A stretch of DNA of 64,000 nucleotides from Paragorgia papillata. Lineage: Eukaryota > Cnidaria > Anthozoa > Scleralcyonacea > Coralliidae. Below, piece after piece: positions 11,101-22,387 of the stretch. Numbering within the stretch: position 1 is the stretch's first letter; each line of letters opens with the position of its first letter. Under the pieces are notes generated by a model that saw only the letters and a program-made list of their open reading frames with translations, was not told the DNA's origin and made no database searches. The translations under genes were made by a program, and so were the position numbers. The DNA is taken from NCBI GenBank assembly GCA_035771165.1, contig JAWNZC010000348.1, positions 1,426,001 to 1,490,000 of the forward strand, given 5' to 3'.

Positions 11101-13869
11101 TCATTTTGTATCCCGTTGGAGGTGACTGCAGCAAGAGTAACACTAGGAATTACATCAGTACTAACAACGGCAACTATCTTAAATATTCTTAATAATTCTA
11201 TGCCTAAGGTATGGTTTATGTTTCAATACCTCAAAGCAGTATGAGCATATATATATATATATATATAAATAAACTCATTAATAATTCATGAGGAAAACAC
11301 AAAGAAAATCCATGTTTAATCAGTGTCTGTATACTATGATACAGATTCCTCTTGATTTACATAAACTTTAGCTTTGGTTTTCTCGACTTAGACAACGTTT
11401 TTTTTAGAAAAATTACTACGCCAATGAACTTACCAAATAGATAGTTTTAGAAGTAATTTACAGAATATACCTCCATGATTGCTCAATATGAAATGTTCAG
11501 TATCACACGAGTTTTGATGTGGACAGTGTCGAATAATTTTGTAGAACAAACTTGGAGATGTAACTGAGTTTTCTCTGTGTGAAAATGCTCTACCCTGGTT
11601 ATGACGTCAGAGACCATTTAATTTACATATCATTGAAATATCTCGAAAACGAAAAAGAATACGGAAAAATTGTAAAAGGTCTTCCTTTACCATTTCACGA
11701 GTTCTTTTAAATTAGACAAACTTAATTGATATTGCCAATTCCCTTTAAAAAATGATAAACATAGTTTATGAAACTAAATAACAACTATGTAGTCAATTAA
11801 TTTGGGTATCCTGACAACATATTTCTAAAAGACAAACTTCCTACTCCCACAGTCAATGGGTATAATTATTTTTCTGTCACTAACAAAATATTATTTCTTC
11901 TAGGTTTCGTATGTCAAAGCAATTGATTGGTATCTAATCTGTTGCTTCCTCTTTGTATTTGGTGTTCTTGTTGAGTATACAGTGATTCTGTATGTTGAAA
12001 GCCGCACTCAACGAAAACAAAGACATAAACAACTTCAAGAAAAAAGAGACAAGGACGCCAAAGCTAAGGTGAGGAACTTTGATAGAACTGCAAGAAGATG
12101 GAAAATATTTCACTGCTAATGAACTAATGTCTAAATCCATGTTTTGAGCCATGCCTGTATGCCATACAAACTTTAAAATTTTTAAACCAACATTAGAATG
12201 AACTTTATTTAAAGAAGGTATAAAAAACATCTTTACATAAGTATTCTGCCAGATGGCCTTCATTAATTGTGAAATTGATTAATGATCAAATTAACACGCT
12301 CTTGTATAATTATTGAGTACAAGTGCATGTTAATTTGTATCTACAGTTTATACATGCAAAATCCTCTAAATGGGCTACATTATAATTTTGTTCCAAATAG
12401 AAATTTTTTAATGTTTTTTTAAAGTTAAGAATAGAAGTATTTTCAATATTTTTAAGGAAGTTCGGCAGAGAATTGAACAACATAGCTCCACTATACGAAA
12501 TCTTTGTTTTCCCGATCTCACTGTGCACTTTTGGAAGTTTTAAGTCGGTTAATGACGATCTTGTATTTATACTGTGTGCATCATTAACAAACTGAAATAA
12601 ATTGTAAAGATATGTTGGAGCCTTATTCTTTAAAACACTAAATACCAGAAGAAGTTTTCTCATCTTAATTAAATTGTGAATTGGAATCCAATCAAGTTTC
12701 TGGAATAAATCAACTGACGGACTCTCAGTGGTCGCTTCAAGTATAATACATATTAGTTGTACTTGTGCTGATTCGTGGCCAAGCTCTCGTCAATGCCCTG
12801 CGTAGCTCGTGGCGACTGTCAGAGTGCTGCACTAGTTTTGCAGGTTCGATTCTAGGGGGCTTTCCATTTACACGGTTAGACCGGTCAGTCCGGTTAAATG
12901 GAACACGATTCGTTTGAGGCCTGGGATGGTCTGACTGGAAAATTTGGTCCTAATCAAAAGCAAGTCCATTCTGGCCGGACTGACCGATCTAACCTTGTCA
13001 ATTGGAAAGCGCCCCTAGTCATCATTGCATGCATGGTGTTGCTTTCTTTTCGCAAATGATCACGCTTTCCTATTAAGATGCGTATATTCTAACACTCAGA
13101 ATTTTCCTTCGCTAAAAATCCTTTAAAGATATTATAGATTATAGTTTAATGAAGTGAATTGGAAAATATTACCCGTAATTTACCCAATTTCAATGACCTT
13201 TAACCTATGGATCGTTTTCACTCACGTGATCGGTGGCCCCATTGGAAGAATAGAGCTAAATTCCGCCATTTCTTTGTTTCGGTACACCAATATGGCCGCC
13301 GTGACGTCAGATGAAAACGATCTATAGAAAAACCCGCATTGCATTCTGGTAGTGTAGGGAAATACTACACTACCAGAATGCAGTGCGGTTTTTCTGTAGG
13401 TTAAAGGCCATTATAGGGCTGGGAATCTATTTAGGGCAATGCCTATAGTTTGCCCTAATTTGTATTCGTCATAGATCATAACCGATAATGCATTCTTTTT
13501 GCAAAAAAGATAATAAATAACACTTGATTTGAGGCGAAGAATCCTTTTAAATGGAGCAACATAAACGAAATAAAGTAGTATTCATGACGTCAACAGACTT
13601 TTTTTTTAAATTAATTTTTCTAGGAGAAAGCACAACGTCCATTTAACGAAGCCACTAAAAAACAACAGACATTTGCTAGAGTGCGAGGTAACAATGAAGT
13701 CCAAACTTGTATAAACGGAGAAAAGAAAACTAAAAAAAGTATATTCGTTCGTTCTAAAGATTGCGTTTTAAACTTGAAAGCTCGCGAAATAGATGAATTC
13801 GCTAGGATCATTTTCCCACTACTATTTATGAGTTTTAATTTAGTTTACTGGTTAATATTTTTATCATAG
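5156..13869 (+). CDS. Cys-loop ligand-gated ion channel subunit, GABA-A receptor-like
   Basis: Nine coding exons: 5156-5226, 6337-6548, 6774-6841, 8593-8810, 9374-9456, 10371-10541, 10994-11208, 11904-12068 and 13624-13869. All have GT/AG ends, phases match throughout, and they give 482 aa with a TAG stop. Exon 1 encodes a signal peptide (residues 1-23). The extracellular domain carries YDPRLRPNYDG, WLPDTYF and the Cys loop, C197 to C211 with 13 residues between. TM1 is about 291-314. TM2 is about 320-340 and includes TAARVTLGITSVL, with Arg at 0' and Leu at 9'. TM3 is about 353-376 and TM4 about 463-482, ending at the C-terminus. The AAR start of TM2 is typical of anion-selective GABA-A beta-type subunits. 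Exon 6 has no cysteine, so the second loop-C disulphide of glycine and glutamate-gated channels is absent. Exon lengths of 68 and 83 nt match the conserved gene layout of vertebrate GABA-A subunits. The ligand is not provable: agonist-site aromatic residues in loops B and C are poorly conserved. It would sit in the plasma membrane as one of five subunits. Confidence 0.9.
6888..7001. mobile_element. Near-perfect palindromic MITE in receptor intron 3
   Basis: About 56 bp on each side mirror around 6944/6945. The outer ends read AACTACTTAATAACC and its complement, and the inner arm includes GGTCTTTACGGTAAAATATT. Only a few mismatches occur, so it could fold into a long hairpin. Non-coding. Confidence 0.8.
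7865..7927. repeat. Clustered GGGTGTCC/GGACACCC hairpins
   Basis: Two short hairpins lie next to each other: GGGTGTCC...GGACACCC with an 11-nt loop, and GCGGGTGTCCGGACACCCGC with no loop. A related GGGTGTCC lies near 7620. Probably fragments of a fold-back repeat. Confidence 0.55.
8895..9200. repeat. MITE-like remnant with GTGCGTTCACAC-type ends
   Basis: GCGTTCACAC occurs twice (near 8886 and 9040) and related TTCACA/CAGTCCG words recur. The style resembles the complete element at 57047-57603. Boundaries are not clear. Confidence 0.35.
9535..9696. mobile_element. 162-bp TIR element, copy 1 (TA target)
   Basis: Ends GGGCGCTTTCCA... and ...TGGAAAGCCCCC, with about 40-bp inverted termini including GGTTAGACCG. 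TA flanks both sides. A second copy lies at 12855-13015 in opposite orientation in another intron of the same gene. Non-autonomous; the TA duplication suggests Tc1/mariner-type mobilisation. Confidence 0.75.
9829..9926. repeat. 20-bp tandem repeat, about five copies
   Basis: The unit is close to GAATTCGAAAACAATTATTG, repeated head to tail with point changes. It lies in receptor intron 5. Confidence 0.75.
10775..10956. mobile_element. MITE with TAGATCGTTTTCA termini, copy 1
   Basis: The left end TATAGATCGTTTTCA mirrors the right end TGAAAACGATCTATA. The interior has CACCAATATGGCCGCC and TGACGTCA words. A shorter copy lies at 13205-13327. It sits in receptor intron 6. Confidence 0.7.
12290..12726 (-). 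pseudogene. LINE reverse-transcriptase C-terminal fragment
   Basis: On the minus strand an open frame from about 12720 to 12310 reads KLDWIPIHNLIKMRKLLLVF, then APTYLYNLF and LFNSLP...LKN...FKKTLKNFYL. This is the usual pattern at the C-terminus of non-LTR retrotransposon polymerases. It is truncated at the 5' end, with no catalytic domain, and lies antisense in receptor intron 8. It belongs to a different family from the CR1-like copy at 26800-29683. Confidence 0.75.
12855..13015. mobile_element. 161-bp TIR element, copy 2, inverted
   Basis: Reverse-complement copy of 9535-9696, with TA on both sides. Together they form an inverted pair about 3.2 kb apart within one pre-mRNA. Confidence 0.75.
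13190..13413. mobile_element. Palindromic MITE interrupted by a second MITE
   Basis: The outer palindrome has arms ACCTTTAACCTA...GAAAAACCCGCATTGCATTC and the mirror ending TGTAGGTTAAAGG. Its left arm is split by a copy of the GATCGTTTTCA element (13205-13327). The right arm shows the empty site, so the insertion order is readable. Confidence 0.75.
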
Positions 13870-13930
13870 CATCATCGATAATAATGATGAATTTTGCTTT
13901 TAAAAACCGTGTGTTTATATATAGGTATTG

Positions 13931-14107
13931 ACCACTTTCATAAAGGCCTTTACTTTAAATATTCTTTTATGTGCATCTAAATGAGCCTTTCTGGCCTCGT
14001 TATGAAGCAAAGATTCTTTGGAATTGCAGATACACAAACGAGGCCAGAAAGGCTTATTAAGATTCACACAAAAGAATATTCAAATTAATCGCTATTATGA
14101 AAGTGGT
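13931..14107. mobile_element. Palindromic MITE just downstream of the receptor gene
   Basis: ACCACTTTCATAA...GAATATTCTTTT on the left mirrors AAAAGAATATTC...TATGAAAGTGGT on the right, with a central CGAGGCCAGAAAGGC hairpin arm. It may lie in the receptor 3' UTR. Confidence 0.7.
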
Positions 14108-14279
14108 GTATACATTGATGAATTTTGATAAACAATCTCTACTTGTAGATAGAGCTATTTTTTATTGATCTTTCAATAATAATAATAATAATAAAACAAG
14201 AACATCTCAATCGTATTGCAATCTTAGGAAATGTAATCTAAGACATCATCATAATTTCATACATTCTGAGTTAATAATA

Positions 14280-14790
14280 TATAGAGAGGAAAATTACTCG
14301 AATATGATTGGCCAACGACGAGCGCATTTTTTTCTTAATTCGACAAGGCAAAATTGAATGTAATTGGTTACTCGATTAGCCGTACTTGCATGTGATTGGT
14401 CACCATAACCTAGCCATCTGAAAGTGAGTTTTACGATCCCGAAAGCAATTACAACCGAAGAACAACATTGAAAATAATGAGTCTATCTCATGGGCATTGC
14501 AGTCACGCTTTCATACATTATCTTAAAAAACTATATAATAAACCTCTTAACCTCGACTACTGGTCATTACAGAGAATATCAGACCTTGGTTTTATGTACA
14601 AACCTCGCTCTGCGGGCTCGGTCCGTACTGCAAGACTCCGGGCTGATATTTTCCCGTAATGACCGCACTCTCGGTTGATAAGAAGTTATTACATGGTTCG
14701 TCGTAAAATTAAGGTAACATTTTATTCGTGTTTTCATAGCTTCCCAATTGCCCTCGTTGCTTGTGAAGCTTTGAAAACACTCGTGAAATT
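14280..14790. repeat. Composite of palindromic repeat fragments
   Basis: 14552-14663 is an inverted repeat (GGTCATTACAGAGAATATCAG / CTGATATTTTCCCGTAATGACC type), related to one at 34271-34352. 14730-14785 is a second hairpin (CGTGTTTTCATAGCTTC / GAAGCTTTGAAAACACTCG). ATGATTGGCCAACG-type words before it are typical of TIR-element subterminal sequence. No gene. Confidence 0.5.
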
Positions 14791-15306
14791 CAAGCTTGAT
14801 TTTACTCGACCTAATTCCATCCTATATATAGCTTGAACCAATTTTGCTTGTTTCACATTGGCTCGTTTTCACCTTGTATTTTTCTTATTAATCCACGCAT
14901 ATTAAAAGTTCGTCATTGCAGCATTCGAAAACTTAAGAAACCCCACAAATGCAGGAATTTTGTCAAACACATGACGTAACGTTTTTAGAGGTTCTATCGA
15001 AGATCGGAGATTTCGGGGATCGCCGGAGATGTGTCGGAATCGTCAGCTGGACACAAGTAGTGCGGGTGAAACGGGAACACAGGTTTATAATGTCTTTTTT
15101 AAAAGACAAAATATACTCAGTTATGCAGTTTAATATTCGACATGTTTCCCACAACCCTCATTTCAAAAAAAATTATTGATACCCCCCTGATGCCGCCATA
15201 TTGAGACAGAAATCTGGCAGAGCGGATTTCTTTCTTTTCCGCTTTCCGTCCGCACTCCTGTTAGACGGCCGGCCAACCTCGATAAAAGTGTCTCAAAAAC
15301 ATCGTT

Positions 15307-16133
15307 GATGGCATTTTTTGTTACAAGCAGGTAACCATTCCAGGTAGTATCGGATAGTGTCCAGTTCTGGTTAACCTAATTCGCATAACTTGCAATCATA
15401 AACAAACAAGAAATATGGCGTGAATACACCTAAATATAACACTTCGAAGAAAAGCCACAACAACGTAAGCTTGCCAAGAACCAGAAATTTATTTGATCTG
15501 GTACATACAGAGAAGTCTCATATTCGTAAATTACTTCGTTTTATTTTGGTAATTTGCCGATACCGCCATGTACGTAATGTTAAAGCTGAGCTTTTGTACT
15601 ACAGTACAATGTTGCTCGGATATCCTCAGACATTTAACTCAGCGGCTCAACAGTGCTATCTTGAGATACACGGATGGCAACCGGCTTAGTCATCTTGATT
15701 AAGGTCTAAGCTACATTTCTATGGTGGTTACCTGTTTGTAACAAAAAGTTGGCTGCTTGTTATGGCTGTTCTTCGAAGTGTTATATTTAGGTAAATTTGC
15801 GCCATGTTTCTTGTTTGTTTGTTTGTTTGTTTGTTTGTTTGTTTGTTTGTTTGTTTGTTTGTTTGTTTGTTTGTTTGTTTGTTTGTTTGTTTGTTTGTTT
15901 GTTTGTTTGTTTGTTTGTGATTGTGAGTTATGCGAATTAGAATAATCAGAACTTATACAAACGTATTAGGCAGCACTTTACAGATATCCCATTCATCACA
16001 TTGTGCTTTTAAAAAGCTATAAATTTTAGAATATAAATCAATAATTATAAACTGGTAACCCCCCTTACCTTCAAAATATACACTATCCGATATGATTTAT
16101 CATGGTTACCTTCTTGTAACAAAAAATGCCATC
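15307..16133. repeat. Large nested inverted repeat carrying an expanded (GTTT)n
   Basis: Outer arms 15307-15360 and 16080-16133 mirror each other (GGCATTTTTTGTTACAAG / CTTGTAACAAAAAATGCC). Inner arms 15368-15452 and 15772-15948 share TTCGCATAACTTGCAATCA-type and CACTTCGAAGAA-type sequence. Both arms carry a GTTT tract, short on the left and long on the right. A third partial copy of the GGTTACCTGTTTGTAAC motif lies near 15725. Probably a fold-back transposon remnant. Confidence 0.65.
15811..15918. repeat. (GTTT)n microsatellite
   Basis: About 27 uninterrupted copies. The Cys-Leu-Phe-Val open frame over it is a repeat artefact. Similar tracts lie at 23187-23249 and 26167-26255. Confidence 0.95.
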
Positions 16134-16274
16134 AAAAGTAATATTTTGAAGCCTTGGCCGGTCGTCTATGTCGATAATTCAGACAGATCTCCGATCTCCG
16201 AAAGACGTCGGCGGAGGAGACAGGATTCGCGGAGATGTTCGGCGGAACATAAACAAGAAATACGTTGAAATCTA

Positions 16275-17293
16275 CAGGGGGTGGACAAAAAAAAGTGGCC
16301 ATCCATGAAAACATAGTTAATTTGGAACAACTTAGGAAAGAACAGTACGTTTATGTAAAACCAAATGTTTTGAGGACATACACAATGAGAACTGCTCGTA
16401 TATGATAAAAAATCCTAAATTTAGACATTTGTTTTCAAAATACATTGTATTATCATGGATTTACTAACAATTTTTAATAGGAATTGGTGTATTGAATCTG
16501 CTGTACGTGTAACTTCAACTTATTTAAGAAAGTCTACAACATTATTAACCCAATGTGTAATTCTACAATTTTGGACAGTAAAACTAATTTCAAGAGAGTG
16601 AGTTACTAAAAAAGCTGTTTAGGTCCACACTGTTCAGTTTTTGTTGATCGTTTTGGATCGTATTTTATGAATAATAAGAGAGTTGTTCAGTTGAAGATGT
16701 GCACATCCAAACTCCTTATGAAAAGATTACAAAATCGTGTATTAATCTGAAGATAGGTCACGTAAGTTTTGAAAACCAAAAAAAAAGAGAAAGTTAGGTG
16801 TTTAATTAGAAGAGGTCAACGGTTTTTCCAAGCTATCGCCGATAGATTTTAAAGGGAATTAAGTAATTAAGAAAATTCACAAACTCCTTGAAAACGTGAT
16901 ACGCCAAAGGGAATGTGACTTTTTTGTTGTACTATAAGAGATACTGAGTCTGAATTTGTATGACATCAAATATGCGTTCCAAATCGAAGGTATATTTTTG
17001 TGTTCTATAACTAAAGCCAAATTAGTCTGATCATTTTGAGATCACAGAAATGAGATGACATTACAGCCAGATTTTCAACATTTTTGGTCATAAAAAATTG
17101 TAACTAAAATCATGAAAGGTTGATCTGTTTTCAAAATAAATTATTAAAATTACGATTTAACGTTGTATTGGAGTAGATTTCACTGCATATATGTCTCAAA
17201 AAGCTATATTTTATATATTTTCTTGTTTTTCAAAATGTTACGGTAAATTAATGATATTTGCATGGATGGCCACTTTTTTTTGTCCACCCCCTG
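16275..17293. mobile_element. 1019-bp Tc1/mariner-type element, non-autonomous
   Basis: Perfect 33-bp terminal inverted repeats at 16275-16307 and 17261-17293, beginning CAGGGGGTGGAC followed by eight A and GTGGCC. A TA dinucleotide flanks each end, as expected for the Tc1/mariner/pogo superfamily. The length is close to a full mariner, but no transposase-length frame is open on either strand. Identical TIRs imply a fairly recent copy or strong conservation for trans-mobilisation. Confidence 0.85.
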
Positions 17294-17383
17294 TATATAA
17301 ACATGCAAATGATCATTTTGTTTAACTCCTGACTGACTGACTCAGCCTTCTGGGACTGATGCAGACTTTAGTGAATTTAGTAT

Positions 17384-17455
17384 TTTACTCTGGCTAATGC
17401 CAGACGATATTACTTGTCAAGGGGAGAGTTCCCAGTCACCAAGGGGTTAAAGTAA
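17384..17455. repeat. Fragment of a dispersed GCCAGACGAT...ACTCGTC repeat
   Basis: TTACTCTGGCTAATGCCAGA...GGGGAGAGTT ending in GGGGTTAA. Related fragments occur at about 7505-7550, 42335-42370 and 42440-42480. No coding content. Confidence 0.5.
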
Positions 17456-17905
17456 ACTAACAGCATAATACTTGCCAACATTACTACTAATAGTTTGTGA
17501 TCAAAGTTACAAGAGTTATAAGGAAAATTGGTAAAACATTTATATTCACTACCACAAAAAACAAGTTCAACGTTATGATCATGCAGATTCTATATATTAT
17601 AGCTAGATTACTAGAACATTTGTGATGTGTCAATTCAGAAAGTCGTACAGGACACTTCATCCGTAACATTTCTCACCATTTATGTCAATCATAAGAGTCA
17701 TGAGTTATAAGTGTAGATCGGTAGAGCATTTAAATGTGTTAATATTCTGGAACTCATACAAAACACAAATTATCCGCGATACAGTTTATCAATCATAAAG
17801 AGACTGAGTAATACTAGTCTATGAGCAGAGATACATATAGGGCAGAACATCGTTTATAACGCGCTAATTAAGTACCAGTACAAAAAAATCTACATCCGTG
17901 GTACC

Positions 17906-20900
17906 CTACTGTCTGGGATATCCTCCAGGTGGGGTTTGGTAGGGGTAATTGTACGGGTAGGTAGGCTGTTGATACCCCTGGCCTTGGTAGTGCCACGTCG
18001 CAGGCAGATTTCCAGCTGGATACCCCGCTTGTCCTGGTGCAATTGAAGCAATACCACCGGGTGGGGCGTAGTATTGTTGATAGCCTTGTGCTGGCATTGG
18101 TTGATAACCACGGGGAGGGCTTGGGTACGGCGCAGAAGGTGCAGCAGAGAAACCAGGAGCTTGGGACTGAGGATAAGGATAAGCTTGTGGAACAAACTGT
18201 TGAGGAACATTGGGTTGCTGGGGCATAGTGTATGGTTGGGGAGCGGGTGGTTGTTGAGGGACACTAGGTTGTTGAGCAGAATCAGTTTTACGAGGAGGTC
18301 TTGATGGTCGTGGAGGAGCTTTGGGTGCTAATTATTTCAAAAAAGAAGATTGCACAAGAACATAAATTATAATAACAAACCGTATTACTTGATGTTGACC
18401 ATGATAATAAATCATTGCCATAACCTTAATATTGTCATTACGGGCACATCATTGAATACCGTGAAAATAATTCCCGCAAGACCCTTCATATCTTAGAAAT
18501 AGAAAAAATTCCCTCAAAAATTAAGCTCCCTCATACACAAGCTTACGAGCTTATGTATTATATATCAATAACGGTAGCTTGTAGTTATATATTTGTTATA
18601 AATAAGCAATGAATGTTTAGAGATTACTGCACTGAATGCACTGCACTATACTGTACTGTCTTAAATCATTATAAAACAAAGGAAATCAGTAGCGTGTCGG
18701 TAGTTTGGGTATCAAAGAAAGAAGTGTGAACATACTGCTCAACATCGAAAGTCTACAGTAATGTAGTGAAAAAAGTGAGCTCAAAGTCTAAGCTCAAAAT
18801 CATTTCGCAATGTTCATATCGTTTTAACATGCATCTAAACCACACTTCAGCTGGATTAAACCAGAAACTTGGCAATAGCTTTACTTAATATGCATCTTAA
18901 CCATAACTCATACCCAATTAATTTTTGTATTAAATACGTAAATGTTTACCTTCATGATGTTTAGGAGGATTGGGAACGGGGTTGGCAGGTGCGTTTGCCA
19001 GTGACTGCTGTAGTTCCCTAAAAGTTGTATGAAAGTAAAAAAACAAACATATCAACAAAGTACCTAGCTTTTGGTATTTTAACGAGAAAAAAAAAGAATT
19101 TGTAAACAAAGAAACAAATAACAAATATAAAAAAGGTGGTGTTGCAAGCAGAGTGTTACAAAGCATAAAACGTGTTGAACTACCGAGATTTAAGATAACG
19201 AACAATAGAGGTTTCGAGGCGAAGTCCTTCATCGAAGTATACTTTATGATGAAGGCTTTTGCTCGAACCGTCCTCGAAAACCTCAGCAGTTTACCACTTA
19301 TTTCAAATTTTCTAACTTAATATCAATTGACGGATGTACACATTGTGGATCGACTGACATATTAAGATTGCGGAACATGAGCAGTACAGCCTTACAAAAT
19401 GTTAGCGTAAATTTAACGATACATTATGGACAAAAATTCAAACAGAAAAAAACGAGACATATCTTACCTCGAAAGATCATCTTTTTCAGTTTTTCGGGCG
19501 AATACAAGATCGGAGATTTTCGATTGATATTTCAATAAAATTTCAGTTAGGTCGTTGTAAAACTAAGGAAGAAAAAGCAAAGTTTATATTTAGTTTAGAA
19601 TGGCGTGTGCTTTAGCGCGCGGAGGACTGAAGTTAAGCCTGGTGACCGGGTTAGTATTTGGATGGATGACTGCTTGTACAAGTTTTCAACTCGTGTGCAT
19701 GAGTAGAGTTGTTGGTGCTCTCCTGAGCATCAGGGTTTTTTCTCTCCACGATTTTCGTCGAAGAAAAATTGCAAAGTCAAGATATTTGGTATAGTTCAAG
19801 AAATAGAGGCTTTTAGAATCTTCTTAGAAATGTTAATTATCTTTGTCTTCTCTGCATAGTTCTTCAAAGCTTATACAGCTCACAAAACGTTAACAGGATA
19901 TGTTGAAAGCAAGTTTGCTGCCATTACCAACAGGCGATGCTTTTTCTGAAGACAACATTTGGACGGAAGACCGCTAGCCAATGAAAACGCTTATACGATA
20001 TTTTTCACTATAGTTAAAAGAATCACCAATAAAAAAGCCAAACCTAAACTTTTTTACCAGTGAAAAATATAGTATAAACAATTCAAAACGTACGAGTTTT
20101 ATTTGTCTCATTCATTACAGCCGGAAAAGTTCAGTACTTATAATGATATTATAAATAGAACTTATAAATATATGATACATGATTATAATACAAGGTCTGA
20201 AATGAGGAATTTAAATTTGATAAGTTATTTATTGGACCGCAAAGCAAACAAAATTATAAAATTTAACACCATAAATTGACAGTGTTTTACATTACTCTCA
20301 TTTAGTAGTTGTAGTGTTGTCATTACAACAAATCAATAAAATTCGTTTGAATTATATATACCTTAGTTCCTTCGATTAAATTCGAAGTCAATTCTGTGTA
20401 AACATCATAAGCAACAGCCAAATCTTTTAAAAGTTTCTCTCTTTCAGATGCCACTTGCCCAGACGTCTTCTCAGCAACAAATTTATCATTGGCTTCCTAA
20501 AAATTAAAATAGCAACAATGTTAAACAAAACATCGCAAAATACACAAGTCACAACCCATTCTCCATGCATCTATAAAATATAACGTAACGACATAAATTA
20601 GCCTCTAAAAATAAGAATTCTATAGTATCTCTGCTGGATCTTTATCTCAAGAAATAAAATCTGTTATTTCCAAAATCCCAGGGCAAGACTTTAATCAATA
20701 ATATTAAATTGAACACACTTCCGGTAAAATGGCAAGTTCTCTTTGCCTGAGGCGCCAACTGGCAGTCGTTACGTTTCTGTAATTGCCCGACCGATCGTGG
20801 GTTGCAATCTTCGTCAGTTTGTCAGAAAACCTTTAAAGAGCCTTAAAATAGCGCAATAAGTAAACAAATTTCTTCCAGCATAAAGCAAAGTCAACTCGTG

Positions 20901-22307
20901 TATGAGCCGAAGAAAACTCGGTACGCGAGGTTTACTATTCCGACGAAGTAACAAAGTTCGAAGTGAAATCAATCCTAACAACACCAACTCCACCACGAAC
21001 ACCATCAACAACAACAACAACACCAACACCAAAATGTAGTCCAAGAAGAATACGTGCACATAATATTTTGTTTTTCTTACCTTGATTTGGGCAATCAAAG
21101 ATTCCTGACTTTTTAAAGATTCTTCAACTTGCTCCCTCAAAGGATTATATTTGACTTCCAAACCACTCGATGTTATTCCTTCTATGTCTGTTATACTTCC
21201 ATCTGCCGCAAGAGCACTGAGAAATTTTGGAGCTACGTGAAATAAATATAAATAAACAGTGTAAAAATATTAGGTACAGCAGTTATCTGTACTTATAATT
21301 CAGAACTTGGTTGATAGAAATGGCTCCCATTTCAATAGGATTCAGACGACCGTTATCTTAAGAAAACCGAGTTTTACATCCTAAATCCTTTCATTTTACT
21401 TAATTCATTTCTAATTCATTTCATTTCACATTTAAGCAATATTCATTAATAGCCAATGATTTTTATATCATTTAAAAATTATTCTATGTGGATAGATAAT
21501 GAAATAGTCTTTATGACCTAGTTTCAAAGTAAAAATTCGTTTGAATTTCGTACATGAAAACAAGTTCATAAGGGGCAAACTATTTCTAGACTTGGACCAA
21601 GTCCATCTCCCTAAATGGGACCTGCCAGCAGGGAACTAGATGTTTAAACAAGCGAGAAATTAGGAACTAGTGGGAAGAAAGGAAACGGACGGACTTGGTT
21701 CGCCCATAGTCATTCAAAATATGGTCTGGAAACTCAGCTAAAGTCTTTTTTCTATCTTTTTGTTCGCCTTTACGCATTTTTGTGCACGGTGCACGGTCAC
21801 TGAACCCATTGTATTTTAGTTTAATGAACGAATTACCAATAGCAACGTTTCAGTTCAATCACTCAACCGTGCTATTTAAATATTAATTAACCTTAAAATT
21901 AACGGTTCAACATAAAATCAGAGCTCATTATAGGCGCTTTGAAGTTTGCCGAGTTTCCAGACCATATATCTCGATTGACTATGTATGGTTCACCAGTAGT
22001 GTTCAAAAATTCACCGATGTGTTTTTGGCTTGGAGACGTGTCCTGTGCACAATCCAAGTGAGATAGTAACGTTTTAAATAATTTCTTTTGCTTACCCATA
22101 TCTTCTACTGGTGATAAAAATTCACTTTCGACAGCTCCGCGTTCTGCTTTGATGGTTTCCACTTCTTCCATAAGATTACGCAATTCCATTACGGCAGGAC
22201 TGGCTTTATTACCAGATGATTCTACCCTGGGTAAACTTTCAGCAATTTCACTCTTAAAGAATAAATACAACATAAATCACATTGAGTTCATTTTGTTTGT
22301 AAAGATG

Positions 22308-22387
<80 letters not shown>

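Noticed and set aside
15757..15945. Open frame encoding a Cys-Leu-Phe-Val repeat protein
   Set aside because: It is the translation of an uninterrupted (GTTT)n microsatellite; the same artefact occurs at 26112-26347.
16132..16314. Minus-strand frame across the mariner-like left TIR as a transposase remnant
   Set aside because: Only 60 codons, spans the element boundary and shows no transposase motif.
17890..18264. Alternative frame encoding a His/Leu/Pro-rich protein
   Set aside because: Shadow of the proline-rich ALIX tail; the correct frame joins exon 16 in phase.
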